From the NCBI GenBank assembly GCA_025786725.1, contig JAHLTZ010000106.1:1-27106 (forward strand): a DNA stretch of 27,106 nucleotides. The letters run 5' to 3'. Made by a program: the position numbers and the translations under genes. Within the stretch, counting starts at the first letter, position 1; every line of letters starts with the position of its first letter. Below, piece by piece: positions 10,862 through 20,974 of this stretch. A model generated the notes under the pieces. It made no database searches and was not told where the DNA came from. It saw only the letters and a list, made by a program, of their open reading frames with translations. Source of the DNA: Syncephalis fuscata. Lineage: Eukaryota; Zoopagomycota; Zoopagomycetes; Zoopagales; Piptocephalidaceae.

Positions 10862-13623
10862 TTAATTGGAATTTGCAACAGAATCTAACTCAGCCATACA
10901 AGTATCTTCCGACTAGATGTTCAGTTTAAATAAATCAAACGATTAGCTAATAGTGACAATTAAACAATACTATATCTTACCATTTGCTGTTCATCAGCAA
11001 TACACAACGCCACGTAAAATGCTCTAGGTGAATCTCGCGGCATTGCATGGCCAATAGCAATATGGTGTTTTGCATACTCTGTATCCATACATCTGCTTTT
11101 AACCTCTAATACAGTTTGTGGCTCATCATCCCAGTCATTCAGCTGATTAGATAATTCGAAGCTGTTCTTTGCGGCAATTTTAATCGTTTTGTCATCTTCC
11201 GTTTTATATTTAATTATAGTTGTTTGTTTTGGAGTAACATCACCAGTTGCCAATCTGGTGTGAACGTTCATTTGTATAGGAGTTACTCCAGGAAGAAGAT
11301 AGCTTAGAAACATGCCATGACGACGATCCTCGTAAAATAGCGTAAATCTAATAAATTTCCGCTCGCCTTGTTTCAATTCTTCGCCTTTTCTAATATCATC
11401 TGGTATACCAGTGGAGAAAAAGTCGTTTAATTTCAAGGATATACTTGAGTGTTGATTATTTAAAACAACCGTTACTTTATAGGGTTGTGCAGTCGATGGT
11501 AAAGCTAAAAACAGCTGGTTATAATAACTATAAGCAATTATTTTAACTACTTACTTGCTGGAATTCTCGCCTCTTCATAGAATACCTATTAATTGCAATT
11601 AATACAGTGGGTAAGTGCAGTAGATTGATTATTTACCGCTGGATCGAATTCTTTTTTCAGCATTATTTTAAATAGACGATTAGGTTCCGAACTCAAATAA
11701 GTTATAAGCTGAAAATTAACATCAGGCCTCAAGTTAATTCGTCGCTCCATTAGTCGTCCGTGGTCGTAAGAGTTTTCTGTAGTATTCTCTTGCTTGCCCA
11801 CAATGCCCGAATAAGCAAAAAAGTAATCCAGTGTTTTTTCTAATTCCTCGTTTGAACTATTGCCACGGAAAGTAAACACCACAGCAGTAATAAACGAATC
11901 GTAAGTGCGCTTCACGCGTAATAAGCAAAGATAAGGCGATTTAGCAACGGAAAGTGTAGGGGTAATAGCAAATAAATGCATAAATGACCAACTACTTTCT
12001 GATACTTTTTCGTGAAATATGCATTTTCCACTTGATGAAAGAACGCCACCACTGCAATTGCATTCAATTGAAATGGCGTTTTCATTGGCATGTTCAGGCA
12101 TAAGCGGCTCAACTTCAATCTTTAAATCTCTTTCAATCTCCAATGCCAATATACCATGACCCTGCTTGTTGGATTTAATATAGCGATTAATAGTATTGCG
12201 AGCATCCTGCGAGATGTCGCTATTAAAACATAATTGAGCAATGCTATTTGTTATTGGTGCTATGGTAACATACCTATTTTCACCTGTGGGTAGAAATAGT
12301 GGAACACCGTTAAAGTTTTTTGTAAACGCTTTTTCTAAACGAATATAAAATTCGGCATGCGATAAACGCTTAAATCTCACTGAAATCTTCAAGTCGAAAT
12401 TATGCAAATGCCACTGCGATGGACGACCACGCATAAACATGTGATGGCCCAAAATCTTTTCATGTGCGTGCAACAAAGCGTCCGTATATTCAGGGAAGTT
12501 TGCATTCTTGACGGCAAGAAGCGTACTACACACCTTACGCAACGTATGATCATGTGCAGTTACTAGAAAATCCATAGCTAAAAAAATACGGTAGCCCCAC
12601 AGTAGTGGCGGTGCATTTTGTTCACTATGCTGTAGTTCATAGACGACCGTGCCACTAGTACGCCCAAATGGTGTCTTATTTTTAAATATATACTTAGACT
12701 GCGCCCTATAACCAATAAAATTGTGTCCTCTTGTCTTTAATTTACCATTTCTAACGATCGAACTGCAGTTGGTAAGTGTTAAATTTTCACAATCGTTGTG
12801 AATAAACACATTCATACTGCTAGTTAATCCAAATTTATCATCATCTGTTTTAGTTTTTTCAGACTCGTTTCCTATAAAACATTAGTAAACCAACAAGCTC
12901 ATTTGTACTTTAAAACTTACCTGCTGTATCCCATGTGACATTCTCAAAGCTGTATTATTAAACAACATTATTAGCCAAATGACATTGGTCGTTGCTGTTC
13001 GCTTACTAGTTAGTGGTTAGGAAAAATGGTCGATTCATAATAGCATCCTTGTTAGCTGGTATTATCTCAACCTCCATTATGCCATTGGCAACGTCGGTTA
13101 AACTGACATTAACGGTGAATTTCGTGTCATCATCGCCAAGATTCCAGGTACGGATCATCATAGTGCCAGAAGGCTGGAATTGCGGCACAACATCTTTCAA
13201 GTAGTGTTCTTTAAGCAAACTAGTTGAAATATCCTGACCAGGATATGTTTCCACAAGGTTAAGCATTACTTTACACGCACCACCCAATTGAATATTCCAA
13301 GCAAGTAGCAAGTAGATGTTATGAGTGGTGGCGGGTGGCCGATTAAACGCTGTTATGCTATAGACACAGCATCCATCAATATGCGTTCCCAATGCATGGG
13401 CAATAAACCGAAACGTTCTACTCTGCTCGGGCAATATACTGAATGCTTGTGGCTCGGAACACTGGCCAGCATGACAGTAGCGAGCAAAATTCTGTAGTTT
13501 CAATCTAGGATGTCTATTGCTAATATTAACCTGTAAGGTTGTACGTGTTTCTTGCCAAATAAAATAAGCAGCTCGACCGAGTAGTTCGGCCGCTTGAACT
13601 GCTCCTCCAATAGGATCGGACAT
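10862..13623 (-). CDS. Unrecognised 828-residue protein of about four beta-rich repeats
   Basis: Six exons in transcription order: 13623-13007, 12949-12921, 12871-11637, 11585-11555, 11504-10981 and 10912-10862. All joins keep frame with GT-AG introns of 49-68 bp, and two exons are only 29 and 31 nt. The ATG at 13623 has an in-frame stop 21 nt upstream. Four segments look like diverged copies of one beta-rich unit: residues about 30-190, 235-396, 456-624 and 644-807. Each opens with a strand of the type VNISNRHPRLKLQN, VFIHNDCENLTLTN, LEIERDLKIEVEP or VVLNNQHSSISLKLND, and the first three close with a hydrophobic strand pair (FTVNVSL...IMEVEII). Residues 7-30 could form an amphipathic helix. 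The first unit vaguely resembles actinoporin-like membrane-binding beta-sandwiches, but this is a weak impression and no toxicity is implied. No signal peptide or membrane segment is obvious. Function unknown. Confidence 0.75.
10913..10980 (-). other. Intron 5 of four-repeat gene
   Basis: GTAAGA donor and ACATCTAG acceptor, 68 bp, phase 0. The last exon then encodes 16 residues ending DSVANSN. Reading on without splicing would end at 10960 instead, so this intron is less certain than the others. Confidence 0.6.
11505..11554 (-). other. Intron 4 of four-repeat gene
   Basis: GTAAGT donor and GTTTTTAG acceptor, 50 bp. It joins the 31-nt exon to TLPSTAQPYKVTVVLNNQ, opening the fourth repeat. Confidence 0.75.
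11586..11636 (-). other. Intron 3 of four-repeat gene
   Basis: GTAAAT donor and TTAATAG acceptor, 51 bp, phase 0. It removes the apparent C-terminus that would otherwise stop at 11589 and leads into a 31-nt exon (VFYEEARIPA). Confidence 0.7.
12872..12920 (-). other. Intron 2 of four-repeat gene
   Basis: GTAAGT donor and TTTATAG acceptor, 49 bp. It follows the 29-nt exon encoding FENVTWDTA and joins it to GNESEKTKTDDDKF. Confidence 0.75.
12950..13006 (-). other. Intron 1 of four-repeat gene
   Basis: GTAAGC donor, GGCTAATAAT branch-like site and AATACAG acceptor, 57 bp. The apparent stop after FFLTTN overlaps the donor (TA|G), so splicing converts it to Tyr and continues into the 29-nt exon. 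Confidence 0.75.
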
Positions 13624-15449
13624 AGTTGTAGGGGTAGCTGACTACTACGTTATCGCGCTAACTTGTTATTAGTACTGAATTTATTATTCGTACTGGGCGA
13701 CAAAAACAAAAACTCCGACACGTTTTTCTTGCTTGTAGATAAAGGATAGGAACAGAGTAGCGTACAATAGCTACGAATTCAGCAGTGCGTAGTCGTGGCC
13801 ATTGCAGTGCAGCCTTTGACCTCACCGACTGACCCGTGTTCGTGTAACAAAGATTGCCTTTTAAAGCGGCTGCTTTTTGTCGCTAATCATTCCATTTATT
13901 AAAAACGTAAAAAAAATCAAACTTGTATTCAAAACATAAAGGTGTTGTTTAGCCATTAGCAATGACTTGATTTTATTTCGCTTCAATCCACGTGGTATAT
14001 ATTAAAACATAGCCACGATTTTGTAGATTAAGTATGTAAAATAGTTTTACAAAAATGACACAATCTGTTTTATTAATAACACATAGAAGCAGAGGGGGGG
14101 GAGGGAGCAAATAAAACACACGTATTAACCAGTTGTTGCGTATTTACTCTATCTGTACAACTAACTATTATACCATTGAATCTTCTATTGATACGACATA
14201 GACCAGTCTAGTGACCCACTATATCATCATTATTGTTAATTGGCGCCCTTTGCGATTCCTTGTTGTCTATTAATAGTGACATTTTGCTGCCAATCAACAA
14301 TCCAATCGTCGTATTACCGCCTGTCAATTGATTGTACCCCACCTGGTCGTCCTACGCTAACTTGCTGCTTTTTCGTCATGCTTGCAGCCTTTTCTATAAG
14401 ACAAACATGCATTGTAAGTTTCTTGCCAACATCGCCATCGTCCATTAGCCGTGCATAGTTCGTCGTTTTCAACAGCATCGTTTTATTAGTCGATCGATAT
14501 ACACCAAGCATTTTTACGCATTGTATCTACTATATTTGCATTACTCTTGGCAATTTTATTGCTGCCAAATCTGTTCTCATACACCCTCGTGTCCATCATA
14601 TCACTTGGCGGCTGAGATTACAACTGCTGAGAAATTCAAACAAGCTTTTCCACCAAATCATCCCCGCTTCCCATCCGTCTTGCCAAATTCGTTGGCTGTC
14701 TTTCTATTTTCAAGCGCCCTGCCCACGACTACATAGGCAGGCCTCATTGCGTTGCACTTTGAGCCATCTTGCTCTATTAGTGTTGTCGTTTTCTCTCTCG
14801 CCCGCTCTACCTTATACGCCCGCTACCTTTCATCTTTATTTTTACTTGCATTGCATTGAGCAACTACTGTTGCCACTCCAAGTATATCTACACCGCACTA
14901 TTTATTGCCATTAGTGCTTATCTGCTACAGTTCTAGGTAAGAATAACTCGTTTTTCATGCAGTTTTGGCCTCACGTGTTGGACGTGTCGACATCCTATTG
15001 CGCACTATCAACAAGTATGGGCGTGTACACGTTTGGAATCGTGTCAAGTAAAAGGTCGAACTTTAGTTATGTCCCATTTTCTTTTTTATAACGGTTTAGC
15101 CTAAGTCCTTAAAAACACTATGCAATAATCGCCTTCCGTGTTAGCTGCCCCTTTTTGACTTTTAATCAACTGGCCTTTCTTTATTCATCGTAGTTACAGC
15201 GTATTAACTACTGTGCACGGCTATTTCCCCTAATTATATCTAAATACTGCTACAGCGCAGTATCATCTCATTGATATATCGCTAGATCGTTGACACTAGC
15301 TTGTTAGCAATTTTGTTCTCCTTTCGTTAGTGGCATTGGCTGCCTTTACTCCTATTGCTACTGTTCTTTTAAACTGTCTTCTTGACTGAATACTTACGTT
15401 TATTTAATTATTATTATTATTCTTATAGTGAACAGTAAATTATTTCAGC
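13624..15449. other. Divergent promoter region
   Basis: About 1.8 kb between the four-repeat gene (-) and the chitin synthase (+). A G-run lies near 14093-14106. From about 14200 to 15400 the plus strand is rich in C and T, as often seen in long fungal leaders of strongly expressed genes. Short open frames (14240-14736) show no motif and are not called. Confidence 0.6.
14937..15448 (+). other. Possible 5'UTR intron of chitin synthase gene
   Basis: A good donor (CTAG|GTAAGA) at 14937 pairs with a pyrimidine-containing acceptor TTATTTCAG ending two bases before the chitin synthase ATG. The 512-bp length is larger than the coding introns here, so this is only a plausible reading. Confidence 0.35.
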
Positions 15450-17951
15450 ATGGATCCATACTACGACAAGCAGCCTTACCCGTCGCATTCGGGTAACTCG
15501 CAGCCAGCATTTCAAAGCTCTCATTCGGTTACAACTACATCTCATCAAGAGTACTATACCACGCAGCAGCACCAGCATCAACAGCAGCAGCAGCAGCAAC
15601 ATTACGAAGGTGGCTCTGGAACACATAGTCCAGAACATCTATACGATAATGCTCAAGCCCCTCCTCCTAATGCACGTCGTTACCAAAACTACCAGGACGG
15701 TCGTCGTCGATCCATTCGTCGTATTGAATTGACGAGCGGTAACTTGGTAGTTGATTGTCCAGTGCCTGATCGTATTCTGACTAATGCTGTCTATCGTGAT
15801 GGCGAAGAATTTACGCATATGCGTTATACTGCCTGTACTTCGGATCCTAATGACTTTATTCGTGAACGCTATACATTGCGTCCAGTATTATATGGTCGTG
15901 AAACTGAAATATTTGTTGTTATGACCATGTACAACGAAGATGACATTCTTTTCTGCCGCACCTTCAACTCTGTAATGAAGAATGTTGCCCATCTTTGCTC
16001 GCGTAATCGTTCACGCATGTGGGGCCAAGAAGGCTGGAAAAAGGTCGTTGTGTGCATTGTATCTGATGGTCGTACTAAGATTAATCCTCGTACCTTGAAG
16101 GTCATTGGTGCTATCGGTGCTTATCAAGATGGTATTGCAAAAAATTCATTCAACGGCAAGGAAGTTACAGCTCATTTATTTGAATATACAACCCAAGTGT
16201 CGATGGACTCGGAAATGAAGTTACGTACGGCTAACGACGGCGTCGTTCCAGTACAGATTCTTTTCTGTCTAAAGGAACGTAACGCCAAGAAGATCAACTC
16301 TCACCGCTGGTTCTTTAATGCATTTGGCCAAGTTCTTAAGCCAAACGTGTGTATTTTACTTGACGTCGGTACCAAGCCATCCGGTACCTCAATCTACCAC
16401 TTATGGAAAGCATTTGATCGCAGTCCATCTGTTGGTGGTGCCTGTGGTGAAATCTGTGCCGATTTGGGTAAAGGTGGTGTTTTACTGCTTAATCCGCTTG
16501 TTGCTACACAGAATTTTGAATATAAGATGTCAAACATTCTTGATAAGCCACTTGAGTCGGTCTTTGGCTACATTTCCGTATTGCCTGGTGCCTTTTCGGC
16601 CTATCGCTTTGCAGCTCTGCAGAATGTAGCACCTGATCGTGGACCGCTTAACTCTTACTTCAAGGGTGAGACCATGCACGGCGCCAATGCCACTGGTGGC
16701 ATTTTTGAAGCCAATATGTACTTGGCTGAGGATCGTATTCTGTGCTTTGAGCTGGTTGCAAAGCCAAACAGTGCATGGTTGCTTAAGTACGTTAAATCCG
16801 CCAAAGCATGGACTGATGTGCCGGATAGTATTGGCGAGTTTATTTCTCAACGTCGTCGTTGGTTGAACGGCTCCTTCTTTGCCGCTTTCTACGCTATCTT
16901 CAACTTTTTCCAAATTTATCGTTCAGGTCATAACATTCTACGCAAATTGCTTCTTACCGTCGAGTTTGTTTACAACACCATTAATATGTTATTCAGTTGG
17001 TTCTCATTAGCTAATTTCTATCTTGCATTCTATTTCCTTACTGTTGCCTACACCAAGTCCAATGTCAATTATCAAGAAGATAGCGATCCATTCTTTGGTC
17101 GTGGCGATATTGTGTTTACTTTGATGCGTGAGCTCTACATATTGCTTATTGTCTTGATTTTTGTCGCTTCACTGGGTAATCGCCCACAAGGTTCACGTGC
17201 GCTTTATTTGTTTGCTATCGCTGCCTTTTCGCTTATTATGATTCTTATGCTCTACGTTGCCGGCTTTTCCGTCTATTTGCAAGCCCCTCGTAACGCAAAG
17301 GATTGGAGTACCGTTGGTCATAAGATTGCTACCAGCTCAACATTTCGCAATCTTGTTATTTCGCTAGCATCTACCTATGGCCTTTACCTTATATGTTCGA
17401 TTCTGCACTTTGAACCATGGCACATGATTACTTCATTCATTCAATATCTACTCTTGTTGCCGGCCTTTGTCAACATTCTTATGGTCTACGCTTTCTGCAA
17501 CACCCACGATGTGTCATGGGGTACTAAAGGTGATAACTCGGCTAGCAATGACTTGGGTCACGCCAAAGCAAGTAAAGAAGACGGTAAAGAAGTGGCAGAA
17601 GTGTCTTTACCCACTGAAAAGGCCGACATTAACGCTGCATACGATAAGCTTGTACAAGAGCTTGCCGTACGTCCCAAGGACGTCAAAGAGAAGCGAGATG
17701 CATCGACTAAGCGTGAAGATTACTACAAACTATTCCGTACCAATCTTGTATTGGCCTGGATGTTTAGTAATGCATTGCTTGTCGTCATCTTTACAAGCGA
17801 AATATTCAGAGGTTGGATTAACCAGCGTGTTGGTGCCGATAGTACCTTTAATCCGTACTTGGCCTTTATCTTCTGGTCGGTCGCCGGTTTGTCGGCTTTC
17901 CGATTTGTTGGTAGCGTTACTTATTTGGTTCTTCGTCTAATCTTTGGATAA
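15450..17951 (+). CDS. Chitin synthase, division 1 (class I/II type)
   Basis: Transfers N-acetylglucosamine from UDP-GlcNAc to growing chitin at the plasma membrane. The gene is intronless, 833 residues. The N-terminal 100 residues are low complexity with a polyQ tract, followed by the [17 protein letters not shown] lead-in of division 1 enzymes. Catalytic blocks are present in order: MTMYNEDD (about 150), [12 protein letters not shown] (about 205), the LLDVGTKP acidic site (about 305), [12 protein letters not shown] (about 330), [12 protein letters not shown] (about 430) and the product-site [11 protein letters not shown] (about 470). A cluster of membrane helices follows (about 490-690), with the family motif [10 protein letters not shown] in the loop before the last two helices. 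The length and lack of a myosin or cytochrome b5 domain argue against classes IV-VII. Confidence 0.95.
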   Translation: MDPYYDKQPYPSHSGNSQPAFQSSHSVTTTSHQEYYTTQQHQHQQQQQQQHYEGGSGTHSPEHLYDNAQAPPPNARRYQNYQDGRRRSIRRIELTSGNLVVDCPVPDRILTNAVYRDGEEFTHMRYTACTSDPNDFIRERYTLRPVLYGRETEIFVVMTMYNEDDILFCRTFNSVMKNVAHLCSRNRSRMWGQEGWKKVVVCIVSDGRTKINPRTLKVIGAIGAYQDGIAKNSFNGKEVTAHLFEYTTQVSMDSEMKLRTANDGVVPVQILFCLKERNAKKINSHRWFFNAFGQVLKPNVCILLDVGTKPSGTSIYHLWKAFDRSPSVGGACGEICADLGKGGVLLLNPLVATQNFEYKMSNILDKPLESVFGYISVLPGAFSAYRFAALQNVAPDRGPLNSYFKGETMHGANATGGIFEANMYLAEDRILCFELVAKPNSAWLLKYVKSAKAWTDVPDSIGEFISQRRRWLNGSFFAAFYAIFNFFQIYRSGHNILRKLLLTVEFVYNTINMLFSWFSLANFYLAFYFLTVAYTKSNVNYQEDSDPFFGRGDIVFTLMRELYILLIVLIFVASLGNRPQGSRALYLFAIAAFSLIMILMLYVAGFSVYLQAPRNAKDWSTVGHKIATSSTFRNLVISLASTYGLYLICSILHFEPWHMITSFIQYLLLLPAFVNILMVYAFCNTHDVSWGTKGDNSASNDLGHAKASKEDGKEVAEVSLPTEKADINAAYDKLVQELAVRPKDVKEKRDASTKREDYYKLFRTNLVLAWMFSNALLVVIFTSEIFRGWINQRVGADSTFNPYLAFIFWSVAGLSAFRFVGSVTYLVLRLIFG
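15563..15600 (+). repeat. CAG repeat coding polyglutamine
   Basis: CAG/CAC/CAA codons give a Gln/His run at about residues 38-50 of the chitin synthase, within its disordered N-terminus. Confidence 0.85.
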
Positions 17952-18271
17952 ACGGATGTTTAAAGTCTGGTTACTTTTTAGATCTATTGTTTATCCTACT
18001 CATCTCTTTCCTATTTGTTTCTTGAATTGCCTTGTTATTTAAGTGTGCTATGCAGCACTTGAGGCATTATTCCCTTTTTTATTAGGAATAAAATTCAATA
18101 CGATAAAATGGATGTCCAATGGTGCTAAATATATTTTAATATCTAATATTGTCTCCATGGCCATTGCTGTTTATTTAAAAATGTTCTATACTAGTAAGTG
18201 CTTTTGGTGTCAAATAGCTTTTATTCTTAATACGTTTATTCACTTTTAATTGTTCTACAATAGTGAGTGTT

Positions 18272-18652
18272 TTTTGGGTAAAACTGTTTTATTATAGGAA
18301 AAATTAGAAAATGCATTGTTATTAAATTTTACCATAATAAAAATCACTTTTAAATTTATTAAATTTATTAATTAATAAAATCACTTTGTTTGCCCCACAC
18401 TTTGTTTTCTGTAATGCCTTTATCAAAGAATAGTTACTCTTTAATGGCATGTTTTCTTGTTTATAGCTGTTTCATTACTAGTTGTATCTATTTTTACATA
18501 ACATATTTTTGTATTGTATTTTTTAGCTGTATTTACCACAAGTATATCGTTGGAAGTCTTTTAACAAATAAAATAGGATTGGCGTTGATGTTGATATTGC
18601 TACAATTAACTAAATTACGTAAATAAACAAAGTTTTAAATTAAAATTGTTGC
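18272..18652 (+). repeat. Left arm of near-perfect 380-bp inverted repeat
   Basis: It runs from TTTTGGGTAAAACTG to AAATTGTTGC. The reverse complement is found at 20342-20721. By eye the only differences are one base in GAAAAATT(A/G)/AAAA near 18308 and one T in the run near 18508. Confidence 0.95.
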
Positions 18653-19102
18653 ATTTATTATGCTTAACTTTTTCCCATCAGGGATTTTTAACTTTGTAAC
18701 TTTTATTATTCAACAATATTATAAATACGTAATAATGTTACTCAAATAATAAAGATGCATTTTTATAATTTAATTCATTTTAGTTTATATCAAAATCCGT
18801 ACAATTACAGTTTTTTGTTATAAATCTGCTAATTTGAGCTATTGTTATAAGTTAAAGTCATTTGATACTAATAATATATATTTTATTAAATTGATATTAA
18901 AATTTTAATTAAGTCACTGTTTCTATTTCTTTTTCTCCTTTGGTTACTTGGTCAATGCTACACTATTTATTACTATTGTTATAGCAATTTCATTTTTTTA
19001 TCGAACCAAAAGCAGACCAAGCTTTGTAATAAATTTAGTAATAGATTTAATAGTATCATTACCAGAGTTATATGAACAACCATTAAAATGCTTAATATTG
19101 CA

Positions 19103-19548
19103 CTAGGTAATTTTTACTAGGCCAGTTTTCTGCTTTCTGGCAGTCAAAACAAACTGAAATTTGTTGCTGGAAGAGTCTTCATGAGGACAGCTAAACTGTA
19201 ATCTTGTTGAATTACTATTTTTTTCTTTTAAAATTGCAATTGCTAACAAGCTTAACTCGTAAACAGCGGCCCTCAGTTCTTCAATACTGTTAAGTATAGC
19301 TTTTTTAAATAGTTCAATTGACATTTGGTAGATTGTTCAAAACGGCGTATTTTCTAATTTCCCCTTTAAAAAACAGTTTATTTTAATTCTGAATACGAAT
19401 AAGCTAAGACGGCCAATAAAATATTTCATACAATCTAAAATGTGCAGTCTAATAATTCTACCCCATTTAATATTTGGCGTATATTCTACAACGTCATTTA
19501 TATAAAGAGCATAATTGATAATGCAATAACATTCGTTACCAAATCATT
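19103..19548 (-). pseudogene. Broken reading frame in core of inverted-repeat element
   Basis: One minus-strand frame is open from about 19548 (GNECYCIINYALYIND...) to a TGA near 19342. It is then open again in the same frame through an ATG at 19324 to the stop at 19103 (MSIELFKKAILNSIEELR...). This gives roughly 147 codons with a single internal stop; further upstream the same frame has more stops. It does not match any family I recognise. It may be a relic of the element's own protein, or chance open sequence. Confidence 0.3.
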
Positions 19549-20341
19549 ATATTTTATATGATAGCGTAGCTTCAAGAATAATATTATTACGGCTCTGCTT
19601 TTAAAAATCGTAACTTAGATGATCAAGCAACGTATTGCCCCAATTCTATCTTATGCTGTTGACTTTTGATACCTACTGAAATTTACCTTACCATTCAGAA
19701 TACGATGTGTTGGTTGATATTGTTTTGATAATAAGCGTATTTGTTATTTGTAATCAATTATTACAACTCAACTATAGCCAATGATAAAACTTAACGCTTT
19801 CTATTATTTCTTTATTAAAATATTATTATTAATTTATTTGAATAATAGTATAGTTATGACATTGAAATAACAACAATAAGGCCATTGTAAAAATGTAATA
19901 TTCTTATTTCTAATAAATATGATTGCAGTAAAATATTTTGAAATATCAATAAAACACTATTTTAAAAATTTAAGCATAAAATTATTGCACCAATACTAGC
20001 AAAGTATGCTGCAGTATTAAAAATGATTTTAATGAAATGTATGTTAAAAACAATAGTATTAATTTACTTAGTAAAGCGCTAATAATACTGTGTAACCTTA
20101 CGTAAAACCAAGTAAACTGTATGATATTTTGCACAAGTATGCACATAGCATATAGGTAACTATTGGCAAAATATATCGTTATTGTAGTGCGTAATGTTAT
20201 AATAATTACGATAATACACTAGTAAATGTATAAAAATAACAGTTTCTAGTCATTTATGACTTATATAACTAAAATACAAAAAAATGATTGCCGAATTCGG
20301 GTTCTCCGTGCTTAGTTATACGAATTGGCATAAGATTTATA

Positions 20342-20721
20342 GCAACAATTTTAATTTAAAACTTTGTTTATTTACGTAATTTAGTTAATTGTAGCAATAT
20401 CAACATCAACGCCAATCCTATTTTATTTGTTAAAAGACTTCCAACGATATACTTGTGGTAAATACAGCTAAAAAATACAATACAAAATATGTTATGTAAA
20501 AATAGATACAACTAGTAATGAAACAGCTATAAACAAGAAAACATGCCATTAAAGAGTAACTATTCTTTGATAAAGGCATTACAGAAAACAAAGTGTGGGG
20601 CAAACAAAGTGATTTTATTAATTAATAAATTTAATAAATTTAAAAGTGATTTTTATTATGGTAAAATTTAATAACAATGCATTTTTTAATTTTTCCTATA
20701 ATAAAACAGTTTTACCCAAAA
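20342..20721 (-). repeat. Right arm of near-perfect 380-bp inverted repeat
   Basis: Reverse complement of 18272-18652, ending TTTACCCAAAA. The repeat stops sharply on both sides, and no clear direct target-site duplication is seen next to the outer ends. Confidence 0.95.
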
Positions 20722-20974
20722 TCGATATTAAACTTTTCCAAAAATACCGGTTGTATTTTTTCAAAATCTGAAAACTAATAGGCAACTTTAAGTATGAAAT
20801 TACATAATGTTACATGCCATAAATTTGTATACAATTTTTTTCTGTATTTCTCAATCTTCCTTTTTTTCGGGCGCCAAAACGCTCACTCGATTCTGTAGAC
20901 TAAAATAAAATAATTTTAACAAGCTAGTTGCTGTTTATATAAAAACGAAATTAAATGAAAACTACATACTAGAT

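Larger units (their letters stand above)
18272..20721. mobile_element. Candidate transposable element with long terminal inverted repeats
   Basis: Two 380-bp inverted arms enclose a 1.69-kb AT-rich core. This is the architecture of a foldback or long-TIR DNA element. Against a clean call: no recognised transposase, no visible target-site duplication and a core reading frame that is broken. An inverted local duplication or an assembly artefact is possible. Confidence 0.4.
17952..20974. other. Gene-poor AT-rich region with large inverted repeat
   Basis: About 3 kb between the chitin synthase and GMC oxidoreductase 3' ends. The main structure is the inverted repeat at 18272-18652 and 20342-20721. 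The flanks (17952-18271 and 20722-20974) show no genes and are not inverted copies of each other. Confidence 0.8.

Noticed and set aside
13006-13623. A separate 205-residue gene ending at the TAG at 13006
   Set aside because: The TAG overlaps a GTAAGC donor, and splicing continues in frame through a 29-nt exon into the next long frame, so it is read as exon 1 of a larger gene.
13624-15449. Short open frames between the four-repeat gene and the chitin synthase
   Set aside because: None has a recognisable motif; the region looks like leader and promoter sequence.
18043-18249. 68-codon frame just after the chitin synthase
   Set aside because: Hydrophobic, without a plausible start context or homology; probably 3'UTR.
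18390-18626. 78-codon open frame in the left inverted-repeat arm
   Set aside because: Hydrophobic, AT-driven composition with no motif. The same sequence recurs inverted in the right arm and is explained by the repeat.
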